Shown here: positions 1 to 6,025 of the stretch, piece by piece
Position numbering within the stretch: position 1 is the first letter of the stretch
Layout of the letters: each line of letters starts with the position of its first letter
Source: Acidimicrobiaceae bacterium
Lineage (GTDB): Bacteria; Actinomycetota; Acidimicrobiia; Acidimicrobiales; Ilumatobacteraceae
DNA: 6,025 nucleotides
Direction: 5' to 3'
Assembly: GCA_006515795.1 (NCBI GenBank)
Contig: VFMC01000252.1
Coordinates: forward strand, 1-6,025
Position numbers and translations under genes: made by a program
Notes under the pieces: generated by a model
What the model was told of the DNA's origin: nothing
The model's database searches: none
Seen by the model: the letters and a program-made list of their open reading frames with translations, nothing else

Positions 1-173
1 GTCACATCACCGCTGGAGCCACGAACAAGCAGATCGCCGAGCTGCTCGACATCAGCGAGAAGACGGTCAAGACCCATTGCTCGCACCTCTTCCAACGCAT
101 CGGTGTGGTCGATCGCGGCCAGGCCGCAGCGTGGGCCCGACGGCATCTGGGAGCCTCCAGCCGGGTGATCTGA
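1..173 (+). CDS. LuxR/NarL-type transcriptional regulator, C-terminal HTH end (5' truncated)
   Basis: This is the last 56 codons of a DNA-binding regulator. The frame begins at base 3 and stops at TGA 171-173. It reads HITAGATNKQIAELLDIS, then EKTVKTHCSHLFQRIGVVDR, then a short GQAAAWARRHL helix. This matches the LuxR/GerE helix-turn-helix pattern (G-x-xNKxIAxxLxIS-xxTVKxH-xxxxxxKxGVxxRxxA), which covers the scaffold helix, the turn, the recognition helix and the final dimerisation helix. The family binds promoter DNA as dimers, and many members are two-component response regulators. The N-terminal half that would identify the sensory domain (receiver, autoinducer-binding, ATPase) lies left of the window, so signal and targets are unknown. 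The gene runs convergently into the acyl-CoA ligase gene with 12 bases between stops. The family call is secure; the subtype is not. Confidence 0.88.
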   Translation, partial: HITAGATNKQIAELLDISEKTVKTHCSHLFQRIGVVDRGQAAAWARRHLGASSRVI

Positions 174-185
174 GCCTGTGATCGG

Positions 186-1739
186 TCAGTTCACGGAGCT
201 GGCTCGACCGGCCCAGTACGGCTCGCGCAGCTTGAACTTCTGGAGCTTCCCCGTGGCGGTGCGCGCCAGTGCGTCGCGGAACTCGATCCGCTTCGGGCAC
301 TTGTAGCCCGCCAGCTTGGTCTTCGAGTAGGCGATCAGGTCGGCTTCGCCGATCGCCGCGCCGGGCGCGGTGACGACGAGCGCCATCACGAGTTCGCCCC
401 ATTTCTCGTCGGGCACGCCGATCACCGCGACTTCGGCGACATCGGGGTGGCTGAACAAGGCGTCTTCCACCTCGATCGAGCTGACGTTCTCGCCGCCGGT
501 GATGATGACGTCCTTCTTGCGGTCGCTGATCGTGATGTAGTTCTCGTCGTCGATGAAGCCGCCGTCGCCGGTGTGGAACCACGCCGGGCCCCCAGGGTCG
601 TCGGAGACGGTGCGGATCGCTTCGGCGGTGGCCTCTGGCTGCTTCCAGTAGCCGGCCATGACGTGGTTGCCGCGAGCGAGGAGCTCACCGTCGGCCGACA
701 CTCGCATCTCCACTCCGAGAGCGGCCCCGCCGGCGCGACTGAGACGCGACGCGCGATCGCCAGGGGTGAGGTCGTCGAGCTCGGCCCGGCGGCGGTTCAT
801 CGTGAGCAGTGGCGTGGTCTCGGTGAGGCCGTAGATCTGGATGAACTCCCATCCGAGCTCGGTCTCGATGCGCTCGATGGTGCGGGTGGGCGGCGGCGCC
901 CCGGCGATCACCATCCGCACCCGACCGCTGCCCGGGACCCGGCCCTCCCACGTTGCCGCGGCGTCGAGGATGGCATTGGCCACGGCGGGAGCGCCGCACA
1001 TGATCGTGACACCGTGCGCCTCCACGCGGCGAAGGATCTCGGCGCCGTCGATCTTGCGGATGATCACGTGTCGAGCACCCATGCCGGTCACTGCGTAGAG
1101 CATCCCCCAGCCGTTGCAGTGGAACTGGGGCAGGGTGTGCAGGTACACGTCGCGGTCGTTGATCCCGAGCTGCCAACCGAAGGTCGTCGCGTTCAGCCAG
1201 ACGTTGCGGTGGGTGAGCTGCACGCCCTTGGGGCGAGCCGTGGTGCCACTCGTGTAGTTGATGGTGGCGGTGGCGTCTTCGTCGTAGTCCCACGTCACCG
1301 GCGGGGCGTGCTCCATCGGGGCGTCGTGCTCGCTGCCGATGACGTAGCGGTGCTCGCACGTCACGTCGGCCAGTGCGTCGGCGAGCTCGGGGTCGACCAT
1401 CAAGATCCGCGCGCCGGAGTGCTCGACGATGTATCGGACCTCTTCGGCGACGAGCCTGAAGTTGATCGGCACGAGCACTCGGCCCGATCCGCTCACACCG
1501 AACAGGGCGGTGAGCAGCCGGGCCGAGTTCTGACTGACGATCGCCACCCGCTCACCGACGGCGATGCCCAGCGCATCGAGCGCAGCAGCTTGGGCGCGTG
1601 CCCTGGCTGCCATCTCTGCGTAGGTGAACGACCCCCACGACTCGGCGGGTTGGTCGGGTTCGTCCACCACCGCGGTGCGGAGCGGGTAGAGCTGTTCGGC
1701 GCGGCGGAGGAAGTCGTTGACCGTGAGAGCGATCTTCAT
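186..1739 (-). CDS. AMP-forming fatty-acyl-CoA ligase (acyl-CoA synthetase, FadD-like)
   Basis: This complete 517-residue member of the ANL adenylating superfamily should activate a carboxylic acid, probably a medium- or long-chain fatty acid, with ATP to an acyl-adenylate and then transfer it to CoA in the cytoplasm. Visible motifs, in order, are: P-loop YTSGTTARPKGV (residues 162-173), LPQFHCNGWG (203-212), YGLTETTP (303-310), WFHTGD (387-392), the hinge DRKKD (406-410), GGENVSS (415-421) and the C-terminal TATGKLQKF (494-502) with the catalytic lysine at about 498. The usual P-loop glycine after TSGTT is alanine; I recall this as common in this subgroup. The FHCNGW signature places it with the acyl-CoA synthetase/plant AAE-like clade. 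The ATG at 1737-1739 was chosen because MKIALTVNDFLRRAEQLYP looks like the family N-terminus. The frame stays open to 2522, but that extension is an out-of-frame reading of the neighbouring gene. No good Shine-Dalgarno precedes the ATG. The gene lies 44 bases downstream of the surface-protein gene on the same strand. Substrate is not determinable from sequence. Confidence 0.93.
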   Translation of the reverse strand: MKIALTVNDFLRRAEQLYPLRTAVVDEPDQPAESWGSFTYAEMAARARAQAAALDALGIAVGERVAIVSQNSARLLTALFGVSGSGRVLVPINFRLVAEEVRYIVEHSGARILMVDPELADALADVTCEHRYVIGSEHDAPMEHAPPVTWDYDEDATATINYTSGTTARPKGVQLTHRNVWLNATTFGWQLGINDRDVYLHTLPQFHCNGWGMLYAVTGMGARHVIIRKIDGAEILRRVEAHGVTIMCGAPAVANAILDAAATWEGRVPGSGRVRMVIAGAPPPTRTIERIETELGWEFIQIYGLTETTPLLTMNRRRAELDDLTPGDRASRLSRAGGAALGVEMRVSADGELLARGNHVMAGYWKQPEATAEAIRTVSDDPGGPAWFHTGDGGFIDDENYITISDRKKDVIITGGENVSSIEVEDALFSHPDVAEVAVIGVPDEKWGELVMALVVTAPGAAIGEADLIAYSKTKLAGYKCPKRIEFRDALARTATGKLQKFKLREPYWAGRASSVN

Positions 1740-1760
1740 GCGGGCATTGTTGTCGATCCG

Positions 1761-1787
1761 CTGGCGCGGATGCGCACCCGCGGTCAG
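1761..1787 (-). other. Intergenic inverted repeat between surface-protein gene and ligase gene
   Basis: On the plus strand CTGGCGCGG (1761-1769) pairs with CCGCGGTCAG (1778-1787), giving nine base pairs with one G-U type pair, one bulged G and an eight-base loop. It overlaps the TGA stop of the surface-protein gene and lies 21 bases before the ligase ATG. No T-run follows on the minus strand, so it is not a typical intrinsic terminator. It could attenuate or process a shared transcript, or be chance in GC-rich DNA. Confidence 0.25.
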
Positions 1788-2437
1788 CGGGCCCGGGCTC
1801 GTCGCCGCGGCCGGCGTGGTGACGACAGCAGCAGCCCGCTGCCCAGCGAGGCGATCGCGGCGAGGAGCAGCGTGGCCAACTGGGCGCCGGTCACCGGCAG
1901 CGTCGGGTTCTCGGGTGCGCTGTTGTCGGCGGCGATCGCCGCCGTGTCGAGCACGGCGATGTCGTGGTCGTCCTCGTCGCCGGCGGTCGTGTCGACGTTG
2001 ACGTTCGTGGCGTCGAGCACCGGGTCGTCGTTCGGGTTGTCGTTGGGAGTCGAGTCCTCGTCGGCGACCGTCACCGCTGGCGTGCTGTACTGCGACGATC
2101 CGTCGCGGCTGATCTCGGCCACGTTGCGGTACTGCGCCCGGGTGACGTCGTCGAGCCGGAGTTGCAGGGTGAGGGTGGCGATCTGCCCCGGCGCCAGGCT
2201 GGGCAGATCGGCCCAGAACACCGTGCCGGCCACGAACGATCCACCGTTGGTGGCGGAGACGAAGCTCATCCCACCAGGGATCACGTCTTGAACCGAGTAG
2301 CGGTTCGACGCCACGTTGCCCTGGTTCTTCACCTGGATCTCGTAGGTGATCGGGTTGCCGCGCTGGTAGTTCTGACCGGGCACGACGTTCTTGATGAGGG
2401 CGAGGTCGTAGGTCACCAGCACATCGAAACCGGCGAT
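1784..2437 (-). CDS. Surface protein segment 3: DUF11 repeat 8 and C-terminal cell-wall anchor
   Basis: The frame matches that of segment 1 again. Homology starts at IAGFDVLVTYDLALIK (from 2437) and includes one DUF11 repeat: ITYEIQVKNQGN, VQDVIPGGM, LPSLAPGQ and YRNVAEISRDG. A final acidic linker follows (DEDSTPNDNPNDD, then AGDEDDHDIAVLD), then a spacer and the LPVTG sorting signal. A GTG at 2422 could be called as a start for a 212-residue protein, and it overlaps the previous stop by ten bases as in coupled genes. However, it falls only four codons before the conserved YDL motif and would produce a domain without its leading strand or a secretion signal, so it is unlikely to be a real start. 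The stop is TGA at 1784-1786. Confidence 0.85.
   Translation of the reverse strand: MAGFDVLVTYDLALIKNVVPGQNYQRGNPITYEIQVKNQGNVASNRYSVQDVIPGGMSFVSATNGGSFVAGTVFWADLPSLAPGQIATLTLQLRLDDVTRAQYRNVAEISRDGSSQYSTPAVTVADEDSTPNDNPNDDPVLDATNVNVDTTAGDEDDHDIAVLDTAAIAADNSAPENPTLPVTGAQLATLLLAAIASLGSGLLLSSPRRPRRRARAR
1787..1900 (-). other. C-terminal sortase (LPXTG-type) sorting signal
   Basis: LPVTG is encoded at 1886-1900. It is followed by a segment of about 21 mostly hydrophobic residues (AQLATLLLAAIASLGSGLLLS) and a tail SPRRPRRRARAR ending at the stop. This three-part order is the standard signal for cleavage between Thr and Gly by a membrane sortase and covalent attachment to the cell wall in Gram-positive bacteria. 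It implies the protein is exported and displayed. No sortase gene is in the window. Confidence 0.88.
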
Positions 2438-2440
2438 GTG
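2437..2440 (-). other. Frame break 2 in the repeat 7-8 linker
   Basis: The frame carrying SVAEAGVGTD continues as TSPVSMCW and stops at 2413. The other frame gives IAGFDVLVTYDLALIK. Between the GAC codon at 2442-2440 and ATC at 2437-2435 there are two bases where three are needed. One added G would give GTDDIAGFDV, which matches the usual DxDIA pattern. A larger loss of 3n+1 bases is also possible, because this linker (about 56 residues) is shorter than its intact neighbours. Confidence 0.75.
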
Positions 2441-3942
2441 TCGGTGCCGACGCCCGCCTCGGCGACCGAGGTGCTGTCGGCACTGCTCGTGCCGGGGTCT
2501 CCAGGTGTCGAATCCGAGTCACTCACCGGGTCGGCCAGAGTGCTGTACCCGGCCGATCCGTCGGCGGTGATCTCGGCGACGTTGCGGTAGGGGCGACGAC
2601 CGAGATCGGTGGGTCGCAGGGTGAGGGTGACGGTGGTGGAGGCGCCGGCGGCGAGCGAAGGCAGGTTCCACGTGACCGTCGTGCCGCTCGCGTCGGCGGC
2701 GCCGCCGTTGTCGGCCGACACGAACGCGGTGCCGGCCGGCAGGGTGTCGACGACGGTGAACGTGCCGGATGCGACGGTGCCCTGGTTCGCGACGGTGATC
2801 GCGAAGACTGCTGTGCCGTCGGGGGCGACGAGCGGGGAAGCGACCGTCTTCACGAGCGCGAGGTCGTACACCACGTCCGCGTCGAGCACGGCGATGTCGT
2901 GGTCGTCCTCGTCGACGAGCGCGTTGTTGCGCTGGGCGGCGGGCAACGACACCTGGTCGACCATGACGTCGTTGGCGACGTCGGCATCGGTGATCGAATC
3001 GTCGTCCTCCACGTCAGCGGCGGGCGTCGCCGGTCGGCCCGGCGCGTCGGGCACGGCGGCGACGTCGTAGGCATCTGCGCCGTCGGCCGTGATCTCGGCG
3101 ATGTTCGTGAACGGGCGGCGCGACAGATCGGTGATCCGCATGTCGACGGTGAGGGTGGTGGTGGCCCCCGGCGCCAGCGAGGGCAGGCCGGTCCACACCA
3201 CCCGAGCCGTCGCATCGGTCAGGTCGCCGCCGTTCGACGCGCTCACCGCGACGAGCCCCGCTGGAACCTCGTCGGTGACCGTGAACGTTCCCGATGGCAC
3301 GTTGCCCTGGTTGAGGATCGTGACGGTGAACCGGGCGACGCCGGCCGGGTCGATCGACGCCGGCCCGGTCTTCACGAGCGTGAGGTCGTACAAGACCTGC
3401 AGATCGACGTCGGCGATGTCGGCGTCGTCCTCGGGGTCGGGACCGGCGCCGGCCTGACCCACCGCGTTGGGTTCGGTGTTGTCGATGCCGCCGGCAGCCA
3501 TCACCGGTCCGTAGGTGCCGTCGTTGGCACGGTCGGCGTCGGGCGTCGAGTCGAGGTCCTCGACGTCGACCACGTTGCCGGCTGTCACGTCGTAGAAGTC
3601 GGCGCCGTCGGCGGTGACCTCGGCGATGTTCCTGAACGGCCGCCTGGATGTGTCGACGACACGAACAGTGAGCAGCCGTGTGAGGGTCGCGCCGACGGCA
3701 ACGTTGGGAAGCGTCCACGTGACCGTGCCGTCGCCGTTGTCGGTGGCCCCGTCGAGCGACACGACAGCGAGGCCCTGCGGGATCCAGTCGGTGACCTGTA
3801 CCTGGCGCGAGTCGAGGTTGCCCTGGTTCTGCACGGTGATCGTGAAGGTGATCAGACCGTCGAAGGTGGTCGCCGCGGCGTCGACCGTCTTGGCGAGGGC
3901 GAGGTCGTAGCGCAGATCGTCGAGGTCGACATCGGCGATGTC
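2440..3942 (-). CDS. Surface protein segment 2: DUF11 repeats 5-7
   Basis: This segment picks up the protein one base out of phase with segment 1, at HDIADVDLDDLRYDLALAK. Repeats 5, 6 and 7 begin at YDL motifs 3909, 3390 and 2868. Each shows the expected core, for example FTITVQNQGN, VTDWIPQGL, TLPNVAVG and RRPFRNIAEVTADG in repeat 5. Repeats 5 and 6 resemble each other and repeat 7 (RRPxxNxAEITADG) more than repeats 1-4. Linkers carry PDPEDDADIADVD and DEDDHDIAVLD. The open frame extends upstream to an ATG at 4182, but that part reads MESSSTRTPIWSPSP and is a shadow of repeat 4. Downstream it runs past the last recognisable residues (EAGVGTD, near 2440) to a TGA at 2413-2415. There is no independent start or ribosome binding site at the segment boundary, which supports a broken gene over separate genes. 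Confidence 0.82.
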
Positions 3943-3961
3943 GTGTGCCGGCGGGTCCGTA
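3943..3961 (-). other. Frame break 1 in the repeat 4-5 linker
   Basis: Upstream, the frame reads STPDTTTTNDGAYGPAGT and then degenerates to RHRRCRPRRS. Homology resumes in the next frame as AHDIADVDLDDL. Continuity needs one extra base or a loss of 3n+2 bases. The linker from AEIS to YDL is about 47 residues, against 68-78 in repeats 1, 2, 5 and 6. The 436-base repeat spacing is 74 short of repeat 3 and 83 short of repeat 2, both equal to 2 modulo 3, so a deletion fits best. Confidence 0.75.
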
Positions 3962-6025
3962 GGCGCCGTCGTTGGTGGTGGTCGTGTCGGGTGTGGAGTC
4001 GGTGTCGATCGTGGCGTACAGCTCCAGGGCCGAGTCATCGCTGATCTCGGCGACGTTGCGGTACGGACGCTTGGTGAGATCGGCCACGGTCGCGGTCCAG
4101 GTGTACGAGCGAAGCGCGCCGGGCGCCAGGTCGGTCCCGGCGAAGGTGACCAGATCGGGGTTCGCGTCGACGAAGACTCCACCGTCGGCCGAGCCGGCGA
4201 ACGCGAGTCCTTCCGGCACGGTGTCGGTCACGACGAACGCTCCGGAGCGGACGTTGCCCTGGTTCTGCACGGTGATCGTGTACGTGATCGTGTCGGTCTG
4301 GGTGACCAGCGTGGCGTCGGCGACCTTGGCCAGCGCCAGGTCGTAGGTGATGACCGGAGCGACATCGGCGATGTCGGCGTCGTCTTGCGGGTCGCCTCCG
4401 ATCACGCCTGCGTCGGCGATGGAGAGGTTGTCCAACGGGCTGGCGCCGATCGCGCCGTAGGCGCCGTCGTTCGTCGTGTTCGAGTCGGGTGTGGAGTCGG
4501 CATCGTTCAGCCCGTACAGGGTGCGGCCCGAATCGGCGGAGATCTCGGCGACGTTGCGGAACGGTCGCTGCGTGTAGTCGAGGATGCGGGCCGAGAACGT
4601 GATCGTGATCGACGCTCCCGGCGCGAGGTTGGCGAGATCGACCCACGTGATCGTCGTGCCGGTCAGCGAGGAGCCCGTCACCGACGTGGCCGCCGGCGCC
4701 GGCGAACCGTCGAGGGCCAGGCCGCTCGGCAGGACATCGATCACCGAGTACAACCCGGAGCCGACGGTGCCCTGGTTCTCGATGGTGATCGTGTAGTCCA
4801 TCGTGCCGTTGGCCACGTCGATGTTGGCGACCGTTTTGGCGAGAGCGAGGTCGTAGCGAACCGAGGTCGCGGCGATGCCGTCGTCGTTGTCGTCCTCGTC
4901 GGGTGCGCCCGGCGTGGCGTATGCGGGCCCGGCCGTGGTGACGCCGGTGTAGGTGTCACCGGGGAGGCTCGAGTCGGCGCCGATGCCGTTGGCCTGGGTG
5001 GTCTCGGGGGCAGAGTCGGCGTCGTCGATTCCGTAGATCGCCTGGGCGCTGTCCGAGTAGATCTCGGCCCAGTTGCGCCATGGGGCGGTGGAGAAGTCGT
5101 CCGGACTGCCGTCGATCGTCGTAGCCAGCGTGAGCAGCGTCGATTGCCCCGCCGAGAGGGATGCGAGCGTGCAGACCACGAAGTTGGCGCCGGCATCGAT
5201 GCATGCGGCGGTCGATCCGGCCGGGTCGAAGGTGAGTCCGGTGGGAATGCGATCGCGCACGACCACGGCGCCGGACGGAACGGTGCCCTGGTTGTAGACC
5301 CGCACCTGGAACACGGGCGCGCTGCCGAGGCCCACGGGGGAGTTGCCGGCCACCTTGGCGAGGGCGAGGTCGTAGGTGATCACCGGGTTCGCGTCGCCGA
5401 TGTCGGCGTCGTCCTGTGGGTCGCCGCCGATCACGCCGGCGTCGGTGATCGAGAGGTTGTCGATCGGGCTCGAACCGATCGCGCCGTAGGCGCCATCGTT
5501 GGCCGTGTTCGTGTCTGGCGTGGAATCGCTGTCGTCGATGAGGTACAGGAGTTGCGAGGAGTCGGCCGAGATCTCGGCGAAGTTGCGGAACGGTCGCTGC
5601 GTGTAGTCGGCGATCCGCGCCGTGAACGTGACGGTGCGCGACGACCCTGAGGTGAGGCTCGGCAGGTTCGTCCACGTGAGCGTGGTGCCGGTGATCGACG
5701 AGCCGGTCGTGGTGGTGGGGGCCGGCGACGGGGTGCCGTCGATGGCGAGACCGATCGGCAGCACGTCGACGACGCTGTAGCTGCCGGATGCGACTGTTCC
5801 CTGGTTGGCGATGGTGAGCGTGTAGGTGATGAGGCCGCTGTCGAGGTCGATGGTGCCGATCGTCTTGGCGAGAGCGAGGTCGTAGCGAACCGAGGTCGTG
5901 GCGATGCCGTCGTCGTTGTCGTCCTCGTCGCTGCCTGCTGGTGTCGCGTATGCCGCACCGGCGGTCGTGACGCCCACGTAGTTCTCGCCCGGTGGCGGCG
6001 CGCTGTTCGATCCGATGCCGTTGGC
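3944..6025 (-). CDS. Surface protein segment 1: DUF11 repeats 1-4 (runs off the window)
   Basis: This segment carries repeats whose YDLALAK motifs begin at 5884, 5374, 4855 and 4345. Repeats 1 and 3 are close copies, sharing YTQRPFRN, AEISADS, NDGAYGAIG, DNLSI and DAGVIGGDPQDDADI. Repeat 2 differs: it has PWRNWAEIYSDS and a Cys pair (codons 5201-5203 and 5171-5173, ten residues apart), the only cysteines in the intact repeat frames. Linkers alternate between a GDPQDDADI type and an AYATP...DEDDNDDG type. The 5'-most sequence in the window is a linker of the second type, so at least one further repeat lies upstream. The GTG at 5977 is mid-linker and not a credible start. Recognisable homology ends after NDGAYGPAGT at about 3944. 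The frame stays open to 3014 only as an Arg/His-rich shadow of the true frame. Confidence 0.85.
4311..4931 (-). repeat. Internal duplicated module, copy 2 (offset 1029 bp)
   Basis: This second copy covers the DEDDNDDG linker, repeat 3 and the GDPQDDADI linker. Beyond it, repeat 4 no longer resembles repeat 2 except at its first dozen residues, so the close DNA similarity is limited to this module of about 600 bases. Repeat 4 then runs into the first frame break. Confidence 0.7.
5340..5960 (-). repeat. Internal duplicated module, copy 1 (offset 1029 bp)
   Basis: This stretch covers the DEDDNDDG linker, repeat 1 and the GDPQDDADI linker up to the next YDLALAKVA. It reappears at an exact offset of 1029 bases (343 codons). 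For example, 5861-5930 and 4832-4901 match at 68 of 70 positions by eye. The similarity at DNA level, not just protein level, suggests a fairly recent duplication or gene conversion of a two-domain unit. Confidence 0.7.

Larger units (their letters stand above)
1990..5884 (-). repeat. Tandem array of eight DUF11-type protein repeats
   Basis: Units, marked by the Tyr codon of YDLxLxK, start at 5884, 5374, 4855, 4345, 3909, 3390, 2868 and 2410 (reading right to left). Spacings are 510, 519, 510, 436, 519, 522 and 458 bases. Five spacings are whole codon numbers (170-174 residues). The 436 and 458 spacings are both short and not divisible by three, and they mark the two frame breaks. Each unit is about 100 residues of predicted beta-sandwich (DUF11, Ig-like) plus a 45-80 residue Asp-rich linker. 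Such arrays typically form long stalks; the role here is inferred. Confidence 0.85.
1784..6025 (-). pseudogene. Large DUF11-repeat LPXTG-anchored surface protein; 5' partial, broken by two frameshifts
   Basis: One long gene is inferred across three reading-frame segments because homologous repeats continue through all of them in order. The frame at 6025 is already open and carries a linker homologous to the one at about 4900-5000, so the start and any signal peptide lie outside the window. Within the window it encodes about 1,400 residues: eight DUF11-type repeats of the form YDLALxK, xITVxNQGxxxSG, VxDxxPxGL, LxxLxPGxxxTLT, RPxRNxAEI, each followed by an Asp-rich linker with DSTPD or DEDDxD motifs. 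It ends in an LPVTG sorting signal. DUF11 proteins are generally secreted or wall-attached, and adhesion or cell-surface roles are commonly inferred. The two breaks (near 3943-3961 and 2437-2440) are opposite in sense, so the frame is restored for the last segment. Because they may be assembly errors, 'pseudogene' means broken as given, not proven inactive. If the breaks are real, translation would stop at 3014 and the anchor would be lost. Confidence 0.8.

Noticed and set aside
160..205. Bidirectional terminator between the convergent regulator and ligase genes
   Set aside because: Only weak four-base pairings such as CTGA/TCAG and GATC/GATC are visible, with no T-run on either side.
447..2291. 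614-residue open frame on the plus strand opposite the ligase and anchor regions
   Set aside because: It has no domain-like pattern and is rich in V, D, R, G and H as expected from antisense reading of GC-rich codons. It spans two real minus-strand genes and an intergenic gap.
1784..2422. A separate small gene starting at GTG 2422, coupled to the previous stop
   Set aside because: It would begin four codons before the conserved YDL motif of a repeat, with no signal peptide or ribosome binding site. Homology continues upstream of the GTG to 2437.
1740..2522. N-terminal extension of the ligase frame up to 2522
   Set aside because: The extension reads as Arg/Pro/His-rich nonsense overlapping the well-supported DUF11 and LPVTG frame. 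The ATG at 1737-1739 begins a family-typical N-terminus.
2413..3961. Programmed ribosomal frameshifting at the two breaks
   Set aside because: No X-XXY-YYZ slippery heptamer is visible at either junction, and the shortened linkers point to lost bases rather than recoding.
3938..5650. 570-residue open frame on the plus strand opposite the DUF11 array
   Set aside because: It is a shadow: its repetitive GDVGVV and GDLGDVAE strings are the complement of the repeated DIADV and RNVAEI codons.
1990..5884. CRISPR-like regular spacing of repeated DNA
   Set aside because: The period is about 510 bases, the repeats are coding and degenerate, and they translate to tandem DUF11 domains.

Overview
The window is GC-rich throughout with strong G/C third-position codon use. 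Its gene content is a LuxR-type regulator end, an actinobacterial-style fatty-acyl-CoA ligase and a long DUF11-repeat surface protein with an LPXTG anchor. This points to a high-GC Gram-positive actinobacterium. An Acidimicrobiia/Ilumatobacter-like source is plausible, but that is an inference from gene types, not a database match.

Layout. Positions 1-173 (+) hold the last 56 codons of a LuxR/NarL-type response regulator. It converges on the next gene, leaving only 12 bases between the stops. Positions 186-1739 (-) hold a complete 517-residue AMP-forming acyl-CoA ligase. Positions 1784-6025 (-) hold most of one very long secreted or surface protein, whose start lies beyond the right edge. It is made of eight DUF11-type beta-sandwich repeats, each opening with a YDLALxK motif and each followed by an Asp-rich linker. 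It ends in a classical sortase signal (LPVTG, hydrophobic segment, Arg-rich tail). The surface gene precedes the ligase on the same strand with 44 bases between them, so co-transcription is possible. No functional link between the two is evident.

The main oddity is that the surface-protein gene is not one open frame. Its homology passes through three reading-frame segments, with breaks near 3943-3961 and near 2437-2440. Both breaks fall in Asp-rich linkers, both of those linkers are shorter than their counterparts, and the two shifts cancel. The array also contains an internal duplication: a roughly 600-bp module occurs twice at an exact offset of 1029 bp. The breaks may be real decay or recombination products, or assembly errors in repetitive GC-rich DNA; the sequence alone cannot decide. 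I see no RNA gene, CRISPR array, insertion sequence or clearly new system here.
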